A stretch of 8,388 bases of DNA from positions 1-8,388 of the forward strand of contig PJER01000090.1 of the NCBI GenBank assembly GCA_002825465.1. The letters run 5' to 3'. The notes under the pieces are model-generated. The model had not been told where the DNA came from, searched no databases, and saw only the letters and a program-made list of their open reading frames with translations. The first letter of the stretch is position 1; every line of letters starts with the position of its first letter. Of the stretch, positions 1 through 6,653 are shown piece after piece. The position numbers and the translations under genes are program-made. The stretch is from Candidatus Thorarchaeota archaeon MP8T_1. GTDB taxonomy: Archaea; Asgardarchaeota; Thorarchaeia; Thorarchaeales; Thorarchaeaceae.

Positions 1-981
1 ATCGGTGGTCCCGAATATGAAACAATCATGGCTTTTGGTTCCAATTGTCTCAACAACGACATTGAGTCGATATTCTACTTGGGAAAGAGATGTGACCTAC
101 TAGGTCTGGACACCATCTCATGTGGTAAGACTATTGGATTCGCAATGGAACTTTACGAGAAGGGCATTTTGACGAAGAAAGACACTGGTGGAATTGATCT
201 ATCTTGGGGTAACAAGGACGCGCAAGTGGAGCTAGTTGAGTTAATTGCAAAGCGTGAAGGTATCGGCAAGATTCTCGCAAATGGCGTCAGGAAAGCAGCC
301 GAACAGATTGGTGGTGATGCCTGGAAGTACGCAGTCCATGTGAAGGGACTTGAGGCCTCAGGACAAGACCCGCGAGCACACCAAAGCATTGGATTGACTT
401 ATGCGACGAATGTGCGAGGAGCTGATCATCTCAGAAGCCTATCGAGCCTAGAGGAACTTGGATATCCAGACATTGTCATAGAACGATTTGGTGAAGAAAA
501 AGCAGATGCTATCCTAGATATCATGTCACCGAAATACAAAGGTCAGGTGGTTTGGGACATGGAGGATCTCTATGCACTTGTGGATTCCGCCGTGATCTGT
601 AAATACACAACAATGTGGCCTCCAGTTTTCTATTTTGACACCTTTGTCAATGTCATTCCCTCCCTAACAGGTATGGAGGAATGGTCAGATCCAAAGTATG
701 TAAGGCAAACAGCAGAAAGAATCAGCCATCTCAGACGGGCATTCAACCACAGGCTTGGTGTGACTCGAGAACAAGAAACTCTTCCACATAGACTTCTAAA
801 AGAACCCATGCCTACAGGCCCTGCAAAGGGGGGACTTCCAGACCTTGATGAGATGCTTGATGAATATTACGAATATAGAGGGTGTGATCGAGAGTCAGGC
901 TATCCCCTTGAGTCTAAGCTAGCAGAATTGAAGCTTGACTTTGTCATTGACGAACTGAAACCTCTCAAAATGACAAAATAG
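1..981 (+). CDS. Aldehyde:ferredoxin oxidoreductase (AOR) family tungsten/molybdenum enzyme, C-terminal part
   Basis: The reading frame is open from base 1, so this is the 3' part (326 residues visible) of a gene that starts left of the window; usual family length is about 600. Family members oxidise aldehydes or related compounds with a tungsto- or molybdobispterin cofactor and reduce ferredoxin in the cytoplasm. Visible signatures are GPEYET at residues 3-8, followed by a GLDTIS segment (residues 35-40) typical of the pterin-binding region. A DPR segment then leads into RGADHLR (His about residue 143). Finally DSAVICKYT holds Cys200 (codon 598-600), in the place of the last [4Fe-4S] ligand. 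The CxxCxxxC trio that provides the other ligands would lie just upstream and is not visible. The C-terminus (EYYEYRGCDRESGYP) is also family-like. The aldehyde or acid substrate cannot be told from this part. No SD-linked partner follows; the next gene is 103 bases away and unrelated. Confidence 0.93.
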   Translation: MGGPEYETIMAFGSNCLNNDIESIFYLGKRCDLLGLDTISCGKTIGFAMELYEKGILTKKDTGGIDLSWGNKDAQVELVELIAKREGIGKILANGVRKAAEQIGGDAWKYAVHVKGLEASGQDPRAHQSIGLTYATNVRGADHLRSLSSLEELGYPDIVIERFGEEKADAILDIMSPKYKGQVVWDMEDLYALVDSAVICKYTTMWPPVFYFDTFVNVIPSLTGMEEWSDPKYVRQTAERISHLRRAFNHRLGVTREQETLPHRLLKEPMPTGPAKGGLPDLDEMLDEYYEYRGCDRESGYPLESKLAELKLDFVIDELKPLKMTK

Positions 982-1003
982 ACATGATAAAAAGGCAGAC
1001 AAC

Positions 1004-1013
1004 AATTATACTT
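1004..1013 (+). promoter_or_regulatory. Possible TATA-like element upstream of the ClC gene
   Basis: An AT-rich stretch AATTATACTT lies in the 103-base gap between the AOR stop and the ClC start. It would predict a transcript start near 1030-1040 and a leader of about 50 bases. A second AT-rich patch, AAATAGTA at about 1046-1053, could serve instead with a shorter leader. Neither has a convincing BRE, so this is a weak call. I see no clear terminator for the AOR gene in this gap. Confidence 0.2.
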
Positions 1014-1084
1014 AAGAGGACTACACTTTCTGGACCTGTTAGAAGAAATAGTAAGTTGTAGACGCAAGAAGGCGCATCCAAAAT

Positions 1085-2923
1085 ATGATTGAACGCTATA
1101 CAATATCACGACAGACTAAGGTGTTTTCGCTCGGGGCGCTAATTGGGGTAGCATCTGGTTTTACGGCAGTAATGTTCAGGCTCCTTATTTTGGCTATCAG
1201 CCTCATATTCACGACTCTGCCTAGCTTATTGGGAGTAGTAGGATGGATTGTAGCTCCTGTCGTTGGAGGTCTAGCTGTTGCTTTCATTGTTGTAAGGTAT
1301 GCACCTGAGGCCAAAGGACATGGCGTGCCAGAAGTCATGGAATCGTATGTCTTAAAGGATGGTCAAATGCGCGTACGTGTGCCCCTACTCAAGAGTGTTG
1401 CCTCCGCAATCTGCATTGGATCTGGTGGATCTTGTGGGCGAGAAGGACCTATTGCACAGATTGGTGCAGGTGTTGGATCAGCGATTTCCAAGTACTTCAG
1501 GCTAGAGAAAAGTGATACCAAGACTATGCTCGTATGCGGACTTTCCTCTGGGATAGCTGCCACCTTTAATGCACCTCTTGGTGGTGCACTTTTTGGAATC
1601 GAAGTTCTTGCAGGAGGTATAGTGGGCTTTTCAATACTACCAGTCATTCTGGCATCTGTTGTAGCTACAGCAGTGGCCAACCTAATTTTGGGCCCTTCGA
1701 TTTCATTCCAAGCCCCTCAATATGCAATGGGTAATCCAATAGAACTGGTACTCTATCTTGTCCTTGGGATAGGTCTTGGTCTTGTAAGTGTAATATGGGT
1801 GAAAGCACTCTACTACATAGAAGATATTTTCGATAAAATTCGCACCTCGCAGTACCTCAAGCCAGCAATCGGTGGAATGTTAGTTGGTATAATTGCAATT
1901 CTGACAATATACATTGAGACTACATTTGGATACCAAGGAGCTTTCAAGCCAGCCAGTCCGCTTGGATTTGGTGAGCCATATTATCCATCAATTATGGGTG
2001 TGGGTTATGCGTTCATTGATGCAGTCTTCTTGGGAAATGTTGCATTATTGGGAACAAGCGCTGCTATCATCATACTCATCGTATTTGCAATATTCAAAGT
2101 CTTAGTCACAAGTTTCACACTTGGTTCAGGAGGCTCAGGTGGCGTGTTTGCGCCTTCCCTGTTCATGGGTGCAGGCTTTGGAGGCGCAATTGGAATCGTA
2201 TTCGCAGCTTTGCTACCGTTTGCGGTACCAGAACCCATGGCATTCGCTCTTGTCGGGATGGCTGCACTCTTCGCAGGAGCGGGTAGAGCACCTATTACAT
2301 GCATTGTCATAATCATGGAAATGACAGAAGATTATCATCTGATTTTGCCACTGATGATTGCAGTTTCAGCGTCGTATCTTGTTTCTGCATTTCTTGAGAA
2401 AGAAAGCATTTACACAATGAAACTAGCTAGACGAGGCGTGCATGTCCGCAGAGGCACTCACATCGGTGCGCTGAAAGAAATCAAAGTGACAGAGATCATG
2501 ACGAAAAAACCGACAGTCCTTACTCCAGAGATGACCACTGCAGAAGTATTCAATATTATTGACTTGACTCACCACACAAAATTCCCCGTGGTCGAGGATG
2601 AAAAAGTTGTGGGTATACTGATTGCTGAAGACCTATTCCAAGAGAGAAAAGACCCAATGCGAGAGAATAAGGTTAGAGACCTCATGAACCCAGATTTCCT
2701 TCACCTCTCACCCACATGCACTATGGATAGTGTTCTGCATGCGATGATGGATAGGGATGAAGGCCATGCTGTGGTTTCAAATCCAGAAAATCCTGAGTGT
2801 ATGTTGGGTTATGTCACAAAAGCTGATGTCCTGAAAGCTTATGATATAGCTATTATAAGACTGCAAAAGGCAGGCATAGATATTGAAGATATCCCGCCAA
2901 TCGAGATCCTTGATGTCACATGA
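1085..2923 (+). CDS. ClC-family chloride channel/transporter with C-terminal CBS pair
   Basis: A 612-residue polytopic membrane protein that moves chloride or another anion across the cell membrane. The three selectivity-filter motifs are present in order: GHGVP (78-82, where E. coli ClC has GSGIP), GREGP (118-122, gating glutamate Glu120) and GGVFAP (352-357). A tyrosine in ESIYTMKLARR (Tyr443) matches the central pore tyrosine. FNAPLGGALFGIEV (161-174) gives Val174 where the E. coli exchanger has its internal proton-transfer glutamate (Glu203), a replacement also seen in animal ClC channels. The cytoplasmic tail has two CBS domains, about 468-520 and 529-588, which in this family usually bind adenine nucleotides. 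The ATG at 1085 puts a short cytoplasmic leader before the first helix; no strong SD precedes it. The gene appears to be transcribed alone. Membership of the family is secure; whether it is a channel or an exchanger, and for which anion, is not. Confidence 0.95.
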   Translation: MIERYTISRQTKVFSLGALIGVASGFTAVMFRLLILAISLIFTTLPSLLGVVGWIVAPVVGGLAVAFIVVRYAPEAKGHGVPEVMESYVLKDGQMRVRVPLLKSVASAICIGSGGSCGREGPIAQIGAGVGSAISKYFRLEKSDTKTMLVCGLSSGIAATFNAPLGGALFGIEVLAGGIVGFSILPVILASVVATAVANLILGPSISFQAPQYAMGNPIELVLYLVLGIGLGLVSVIWVKALYYIEDIFDKIRTSQYLKPAIGGMLVGIIAILTIYIETTFGYQGAFKPASPLGFGEPYYPSIMGVGYAFIDAVFLGNVALLGTSAAIIILIVFAIFKVLVTSFTLGSGGSGGVFAPSLFMGAGFGGAIGIVFAALLPFAVPEPMAFALVGMAALFAGAGRAPITCIVIIMEMTEDYHLILPLMIAVSASYLVSAFLEKESIYTMKLARRGVHVRRGTHIGALKEIKVTEIMTKKPTVLTPEMTTAEVFNIIDLTHHTKFPVVEDEKVVGILIAEDLFQERKDPMRENKVRDLMNPDFLHLSPTCTMDSVLHAMMDRDEGHAVVSNPENPECMLGYVTKADVLKAYDIAIIRLQKAGIDIEDIPPIEILDVT

Positions 2924-2960
2924 GAGCATCACTGTACTTGTCACACGATATGGGGAATTG

Positions 2961-2968
2961 TTTATGTT
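2961..2968 (+). promoter_or_regulatory. TATA-like box placed for a leaderless transcript of the PreA-like gene
   Basis: TTTATGTT is centred about 27 bases before the ATG at 2991 and follows a purine-rich GGGGAA. In archaea this spacing would place the transcript start at or next to the ATG, giving a leaderless mRNA. That agrees with the absence of any SD motif before this start. Confidence 0.45.
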
Positions 2969-2978
2969 GAAGAACATA
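2963..2978. repeat. Perfect 6-bp inverted repeat overlapping the predicted promoter
   Basis: TATGTT (2963-2968) and AACATA (2973-2978) are exact reverse complements separated by GAAG. The dyad lies on the downstream side of the TATA-like box, where a bound repressor would block transcription initiation. It could equally be a chance palindrome in an AT-rich gap. No regulator gene is visible in the window. Confidence 0.3.
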
Positions 2979-2990
2979 TAGACCTCAAGC

Positions 2991-4082
2991 ATGGCCGACA
3001 TCAGTATTCAGTTGCTTGGACTTAGATTCAGAAATCCGATTCTTACTGCAGCAGGACCCACATCGAGAGATGGGATGACTCTACTCAATGCTGCTGCTGG
3101 CGGCGTCGGCGGATTGGTCGCAAAGACTGTGAGCGTTACGCCTGCCGAGGTTCCAAGGCCAAATATGGCTGCTCTCAAGGAAGGACGAGTGGGGTCTAGA
3201 TCAGGCATACTGAACGCGGAGCTTTGGAGTGAGCTGCCTCTTGACACATGGCTTGAGAGAGAGTACCCGATTGCTTTGAGCTCAGGATTGCCCCTGATTG
3301 CCAGTGTAGGCTATACTCCAGAAGATGTGAGTCAGATAGCTCCCAAGCTAGAGAAAGCGGGCGTGAAGGCTATCGAGTTCAGTACTCACTACGTTGGCGG
3401 TCATGTCGAGATAGCCAAGGCCCTGAGAGAGGCTGTCGATATTCCAATCATTGCAAAACTGAGTCCGAAAGTGGATGTAGCAGAGGTGGCAAAAGCATTG
3501 GAGCCCCATGTTGATGCTATTGCAGCCATCAACACATTCGGACCGTGTCTCAGGATTGACATCGAGTCAGGTAGACCTATGCTCGGAAGTAGTGATGGCT
3601 ATGGATGGATGAGCGGTTCTGCTCTTAAGCCCATTGCAATCAGGTGCGTTGCAGATATTGCAAAGACTGTCAAGCTTCCAATCATTGGAGTAGGTGGAGT
3701 GATGACAGGTGCTGATGTTATCGAATTCATCATGGCTGGAGCTACAGCAGTACAGGTATGCACAGCTGCAGTCCTTGAAGGACACACAGTATACGGAAAG
3801 ATTGCAGGACAGGTCGAGGAGTGGCTTGATAACCATAACTACGCCTCCCTCCGTGATGTTCAGGGCAAAGCACTCCCACATCTTATACAGGGTGTATCAC
3901 TTGACCCACCACCCACTGTAGACCTAGAGAGGTGCACTAGGTGCGGTCTCTGTGAGAAGTCCTGTGTCTACGACGCAATCACTGTGAAGAAATCCGAGAA
4001 CCTCTTTGCAATAGATGCGAACAAGTGTGAGGCCTGCGGTATGTGTATCTCAGTATGTCCATATTTTGCCCTCAGCTATTGA
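2991..4082 (+). CDS. Dihydroorotate/dihydropyrimidine dehydrogenase-fold flavoprotein fused to a 2x[4Fe-4S] ferredoxin domain (PreA-like)
   Basis: A 363-residue cytoplasmic protein. Residues 1-290 form an FMN-binding TIM barrel like PreA, the catalytic subunit of dihydropyrimidine dehydrogenase (DPD). It opens with the DISIQLLGLRFRNP type start, has likely FMN-contacting lysines Lys45 (VAKTVS) and Lys156 (IAKLSP), the INT substrate motif (180-182), and the phosphate-binding IIGVGGV with IEFIMAGATAVQV (231-256). Residues 311-358 carry two clean CxxCxxCxxxC motifs (Cys315/318/321/325 and Cys346/349/352/356). The active-site loop is unusual: IEFSTHY (128-134) stands where relatives have an NLSCP-type motif, so Thr132 replaces the catalytic Cys and Glu129 the substrate-binding Asn. 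It therefore should not be named PyrD or PreA with confidence. Electrons probably pass between FMN and ferredoxin through the fused domain. The gene seems monocistronic, with a likely leaderless start. Confidence 0.85.
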   Translation: MADISIQLLGLRFRNPILTAAGPTSRDGMTLLNAAAGGVGGLVAKTVSVTPAEVPRPNMAALKEGRVGSRSGILNAELWSELPLDTWLEREYPIALSSGLPLIASVGYTPEDVSQIAPKLEKAGVKAIEFSTHYVGGHVEIAKALREAVDIPIIAKLSPKVDVAEVAKALEPHVDAIAAINTFGPCLRIDIESGRPMLGSSDGYGWMSGSALKPIAIRCVADIAKTVKLPIIGVGGVMTGADVIEFIMAGATAVQVCTAAVLEGHTVYGKIAGQVEEWLDNHNYASLRDVQGKALPHLIQGVSLDPPPTVDLERCTRCGLCEKSCVYDAITVKKSENLFAIDANKCEACGMCISVCPYFALSY

Positions 4083-4097
4083 TCTTTCTTCAGTCCA
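4083..4097. other. 15-base convergent gap between PreA-like and M24 genes
   Basis: The stop codons of two convergent genes are only 15 bases apart (TGA at 4080-4082 on plus, TAA at 4100-4098 on minus). The gap is pyrimidine-rich on the plus strand (TCTTTCTTC), which could serve as a weak archaeal T-rich termination signal for the plus gene. There is no hairpin. Each transcript probably runs into the 3' end of the other gene. Confidence 0.5.
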
Positions 4098-5282
4098 TTA
4101 GACAAAGAGAAGGTCATCTATCCCTGTGGTTAGTCGTTTTGCTTTCCCTTTCGTGACAACATAGTCGTTCTCGATACGAACGCCACCAATAGACTTGAGA
4201 TAGACACCGGGCTCAATCGCCATAACATGTCCTTCAAGGAAGTGGTCCTCTCTACGATACATGCTGGGAAGCTCATGTACGTCTAAACCTATGCCATGCC
4301 CGAGTCCATGAGTCATTCCATCTTTTGCATTAGGATTCAGCCTTTTGGAGTCAAAACCATGTTGTTTCAATACATTGGCACAGGCAAGATTCACAGTATC
4401 CATGGTCATACCCTCTGTTAGAGCATCTACTGATGCATCTGCTGCAGCAGACACAGCATTGAACATCTGTTCTATTCTCTTTGAAACTGCGCCCTTGACT
4501 ACCGTTCGAGTTACATCTGCAATGTATCTGTCCATTTTTAGTCGAGGGAAAACATCCATAATGATTGGGACACCAGCCTTAAGCTTGTCACTAGATACAC
4601 CGAGATAATGCCAGTCAAAGGCCTTTGTGCCCACGGCGATGATGGCATCTTCAGCGGACTCTGCTCCTTCATCAATGAGAAAGTGCTCTAGGGCCAGTTT
4701 TATCATGCCAACAGTCAGAGGCGTACCTTTATACTGGAGACTCTTGTTGGGTCCAATCTTACTGTTCTTTACCATCTCTACAACACGAACTATAGCTCCA
4801 GTGGTAGCATCTCCAGCCTTCTTGATTGACTTGACCTCTATCGGGGATTTCCTGGCTCTGGCTTCCAAAACTAAGTCTTGCACAACCTTCACATCATAGC
4901 CCATCTTCTGAAGCATCAAAAGCTTGCTTGCAGGGAAGTCGTCAGGAACACCGAGGGTGTTTCCAGAGAAATGTGCCTTCAGGAGTGATGCATAGACCTT
5001 GTCCATATTATCATCAACAACCTTGTTCTGGTTGAGCAAGGAAAGGACCACATCAGTAGCATCATGAGTCTTAGTGATGAAACTCTCCTTCTGAACACGC
5101 TCAAGTGCCAAAAGCCAAGCAGCTACGAGGGGTTCATCACCCTTGTTCTTAAGATAGATTATCTCATCTGCAGAACGAAATCCAGTCAACCAATAGATAT
5201 TGGGATTCTCAAAGGCACTACCGGTTGCTAGTAGTGCATCAATTTCATACTTCTCCATGAGAGGGTCCAGGTCATCAAGCAT
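4098..5282 (-). CDS. M24-family metallopeptidase (Xaa-Pro dipeptidase/aminopeptidase P-like)
   Basis: A 394-residue protein with a creatinase-type N-terminal domain (about 1-145) and a pita-bread catalytic domain (about 150-394). All five dinuclear metal ligands are visible: Asp243 (IIMDVFP), Asp256 (YIADVTRT), His329 (HGLGHGIGLDVHE), Glu357 (AIEPGVY) and Glu371 (GVRIENDY). His225 (DWHYLG) fits the conserved substrate-side histidine. The Asp-to-Asp spacing is 13 residues rather than the usual 11, an insertion in the MDVFPR loop. Family members cleave Xaa-Pro bonds in peptides in the cytoplasm, but some M24 proteins act on other substrates, so the specificity is inferred. The ATG at 5282 is supported by a GAGG eight bases upstream. 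It lies 51 bases after the kinase stop, in the same frame, so the two genes are very likely co-transcribed. Confidence 0.92.
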   Translation of the reverse strand: MLDDLDPLMEKYEIDALLATGSAFENPNIYWLTGFRSADEIIYLKNKGDEPLVAAWLLALERVQKESFITKTHDATDVVLSLLNQNKVVDDNMDKVYASLLKAHFSGNTLGVPDDFPASKLLMLQKMGYDVKVVQDLVLEARARKSPIEVKSIKKAGDATTGAIVRVVEMVKNSKIGPNKSLQYKGTPLTVGMIKLALEHFLIDEGAESAEDAIIAVGTKAFDWHYLGVSSDKLKAGVPIIMDVFPRLKMDRYIADVTRTVVKGAVSKRIEQMFNAVSAAADASVDALTEGMTMDTVNLACANVLKQHGFDSKRLNPNAKDGMTHGLGHGIGLDVHELPSMYRREDHFLEGHVMAIEPGVYLKSIGGVRIENDYVVTKGKAKRLTTGIDDLLFV

Positions 5283-5290
5283 GCGTTTTG

Positions 5291-5294
5291 CCTC
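5291..5294 (-). promoter_or_regulatory. Shine-Dalgarno motif for the M24 peptidase
   Basis: On the minus strand GAGG lies eight bases before the ATG at 5282. It decides the start. The frame stays open upstream as far as the kinase TGA (17 codons), but those codons include no ATG, GTG or TTG. Confidence 0.6.
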
Positions 5295-5333
5295 TGTCCG
5301 ATAGGTTGGCAGTGGTATGAAAAAGGCTTCTGT

Positions 5334-6230
5334 TCAAGCCTGAAGATAGGGGCGCATCCGAGTTTCGACCATCGATCGTGTTGGCATATTATAGGGACCC
5401 ACAGACTCAACATTGAACGAAGAACAAGTAGCTGCAAAGAGTCCTGCTCGCCGTACATCCCCTGAACGCATGTACTCCAAGAGAAAACCAATTGTATACG
5501 TATCACCACACCCTGTTGTATCAACTTGTGCTCTGGCAAGCACTAATGGGATGTGTACCTGTGAGTTTCTCGTATATACTACGGAGCCTCTTCGGTCATG
5601 GGTCACTAAGACTATTCTCGGTCCAAGGTTGAGTATCTGGCTGGCTGCGGATAATTCAGATTCTGTGGGAACCGTGGCGAACAGCTCATGCTCGTGAAAC
5701 TTCACAACATCTACTTGTCCTAATATCTTGTCTCGTTCCAACCATTGTTTCGGAGTTACCAAACCATCTCCACCAACTGATCTGATGTAGCCTTGCACAT
5801 CAAGGGATGTTAGTGCAGAACTTGACCGTGCTTGATGAATACACTCGATTTCAATCTCATCACTTGTAAGAGGTGAGAAATGAATGATGTTTGCATTGAG
5901 ATGCTCCTCGGTAAAATCTTCAGGTCTAATTGCAGGCGCAATCGCTTCTACATACTGAATTCGTGCTCCTGATGTATCGTATTTGTTCACAAACCGTGTT
6001 GATTTGGACCCCTCAGTGATAAATCCTGAAAGATCAAGGCCCGCGGATCGCAAAGTGTTGTAATAGCTTTCTTCGAAATCGATGCCCACCTTAGTCACAA
6101 TTCCAGCACCAAATGCACCAATGGATGGGGCTAGCATTGCGTATGCTGTGCTTCCACCCAGAGCTTCCGTTCCAGAGTTGGGCATTATGATTAGGTCTCT
6201 ACTGAGATGGCCTACAACCACAATCTCCAT
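5334..6230 (-). CDS. PfkB/ribokinase-family carbohydrate or nucleoside kinase
   Basis: A 298-residue cytoplasmic kinase that would transfer phosphate from ATP (or another nucleotide) to a hydroxyl of a sugar, cyclitol or nucleoside. The start MEIVVVGHLSRD is the usual first strand with a substrate-binding Asp (Asp12). GGSTAY (25-30) is the signature-1 region, with Tyr30 where many members have Asn. DTTGCGDTYTIGFL (237-250) is the C-terminal signature with catalytic base Asp243. The NxxE motif seems to be HEHE (179-182), with His in place of Asn. The lid segment STRFVNKYDTSGARIQY (77-93) resembles cyclitol/inositol-kinase-like members more than ribokinase, but I would not assign a substrate. 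ATG 6230 is chosen because it sits right at the first strand; in-frame ATG 6239 and GTG 6242 are alternatives (a weak GGA precedes 6239). It is the first gene of a pair with the M24 peptidase. Confidence 0.88.
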   Translation of the reverse strand: MEIVVVGHLSRDLIIMPNSGTEALGGSTAYAMLAPSIGAFGAGIVTKVGIDFEESYYNTLRSAGLDLSGFITEGSKSTRFVNKYDTSGARIQYVEAIAPAIRPEDFTEEHLNANIIHFSPLTSDEIEIECIHQARSSSALTSLDVQGYIRSVGGDGLVTPKQWLERDKILGQVDVVKFHEHELFATVPTESELSAASQILNLGPRIVLVTHDRRGSVVYTRNSQVHIPLVLARAQVDTTGCGDTYTIGFLLEYMRSGDVRRAGLFAATCSSFNVESVGPYNMPTRSMVETRMRPYLQA

Positions 6231-6265
6231 GAAATACATCACATTCCAAGTTTTGAGATGTGTCG

Positions 6266-6276
6266 TCTGAGTCAGA
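6266..6276. repeat. 11-bp palindrome upstream of the PfkB kinase
   Basis: TCTGA-G-TCAGA is a perfect 5-bp dyad around one central base. It lies 26-36 bases before the nearest kinase start (6239), about where that transcript would begin, so it is a reasonable operator candidate. A dyad of this size can also arise by chance. Confidence 0.3.
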
Positions 6277-6277
6277 T

Positions 6278-6325
6278 GTTGCCTTTAACTTCTATGTAGA
6301 AATGTAAGCCTGTGCATAAGGCAAC
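6278..6325. repeat. Symmetric inverted repeat in the divergent promoter region
   Basis: GTTGCCTT (6278-6285) and AAGGCAAC (6318-6325) are exact 8-bp reverse complements with 32 bases between them. Each outward-pointing copy AAGGCAAC therefore faces one of the two divergent genes. Their inner edges lie 38 bases before kinase ATG 6239 and 45 bases before the MoaD TTG at 6371. This near-symmetrical arrangement suggests a shared regulator for both transcripts. Confidence 0.4.
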
Positions 6326-6327
6326 GG

Positions 6328-6334
6328 TTTTAAT
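6328..6334 (+). promoter_or_regulatory. TATA-like box for the MoaD operon
   Basis: TTTTAAT lies just after the AAGGCAAC repeat copy and would direct a transcript start near 6355-6358, giving a leader of about 15 bases before the TTG at 6371. No SD motif precedes that TTG, as expected for a very short leader. An alternative AT-rich stretch, ATATTTGGTAT, lies at about 6337-6347. Confidence 0.4.
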
Positions 6335-6370
6335 CGATATTTGGTATCTCAATAAATTGAGTGTGCAGTC

Positions 6371-6652
6371 TTGGCGCGGGTCACTGTAAAATTCTTCGCC
6401 ACTGTCAGAGAAGTGACAGGTGTAAAGAGTATCGAGTTAGAGGTTGATACAATTAGAAACCTCCTTGATATCCTGAAAGCCACATATGGTGAGAAGTTCA
6501 CGAGTACGGTAATCGATTCGGAATCAGGAAATCTAAAGCAGTTTTACTCCTGTATGGTGAATGGCAAACGAATTGAATTGCTAAATGGTTATGACACAGT
6601 ACTTGCAGACAATGACGCCGTGGCACTGTTTCCACCGGTTGGAGGGGGATGA
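6371..6652 (+). CDS. MoaD/ThiS-type ubiquitin-like sulfur carrier protein
   Basis: A 93-residue beta-grasp protein. It begins ARVTVKFFATVREVTG, the typical MoaD first strand and FA..RE..G turn, and ends NDAVALFPPVGGG, the hallmark tail whose terminal Gly-Gly is adenylated and thiocarboxylated. Such proteins give sulfur to molybdopterin/tungstopterin dithiolene synthesis; archaeal relatives may also act in tRNA thiolation or as protein modifiers (SAMPs). The start is TTG, because an in-frame TAA at 6353-6355 closes the frame upstream and the fold begins immediately. It is the first gene of a tight operon with an amidohydrolase and a polyferredoxin, which favours a role with a nearby pterin enzyme. 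Whether it serves general cofactor synthesis or one enzyme cannot be settled here. Confidence 0.9.
   Translation: MARVTVKFFATVREVTGVKSIELEVDTIRNLLDILKATYGEKFTSTVIDSESGNLKQFYSCMVNGKRIELLNGYDTVLADNDAVALFPPVGGG
6641..6645 (+). promoter_or_regulatory. Shine-Dalgarno motif inside the MoaD glycine codons
   Basis: GGAGG lies eight bases before the GTG at 6654. It is made from the codons for the last MoaD glycines (GGA GGG GGA TGA), so the functional protein tail and the downstream ribosome site share the same bases. It favours GTG 6654 as the amidohydrolase start over ATG 6690. Confidence 0.65.
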
Positions 6653-6653
6653 G

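Noticed and set aside
982..1084. A small RNA or riboswitch in the gap before the ClC gene
   Set aside because: No stable hairpin or conserved riboswitch-like pattern is visible; only scattered AT-rich patches.
2005..2316. Minus-strand open frame of 103 codons inside the ClC gene
   Set aside because: It lies wholly antisense to a clearly conserved membrane-protein gene, is rich in Ala/Pro/Thr as expected of the complement of hydrophobic codons, and has no recognisable motif.
3567..3881. Minus-strand open frames inside the PreA-like gene (104 and 62 codons)
   Set aside because: They are antisense to conserved FMN-binding barrel sequence and show no protein-like features or start signals.
2991..4082. 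Naming the flavoprotein pyrD or preA
   Set aside because: The catalytic Cys/Ser and the substrate-binding Asn residues are replaced, so the family name would overstate the function.
5334..5336. Kinase TGA as a selenocysteine codon giving a fusion
   Set aside because: The kinase already ends at the normal place for its family, the peptidase has its own SD and ATG, and I see no selenocysteine-insertion hairpin in the short gap.
6585..6653. A longer amidohydrolase start at 6585, overlapping the MoaD gene by 68 bases
   Set aside because: The extra N-terminal residues match no part of the family, and the GTG at 6654 has GGAGG at the right distance and follows the MoaD stop by one base.
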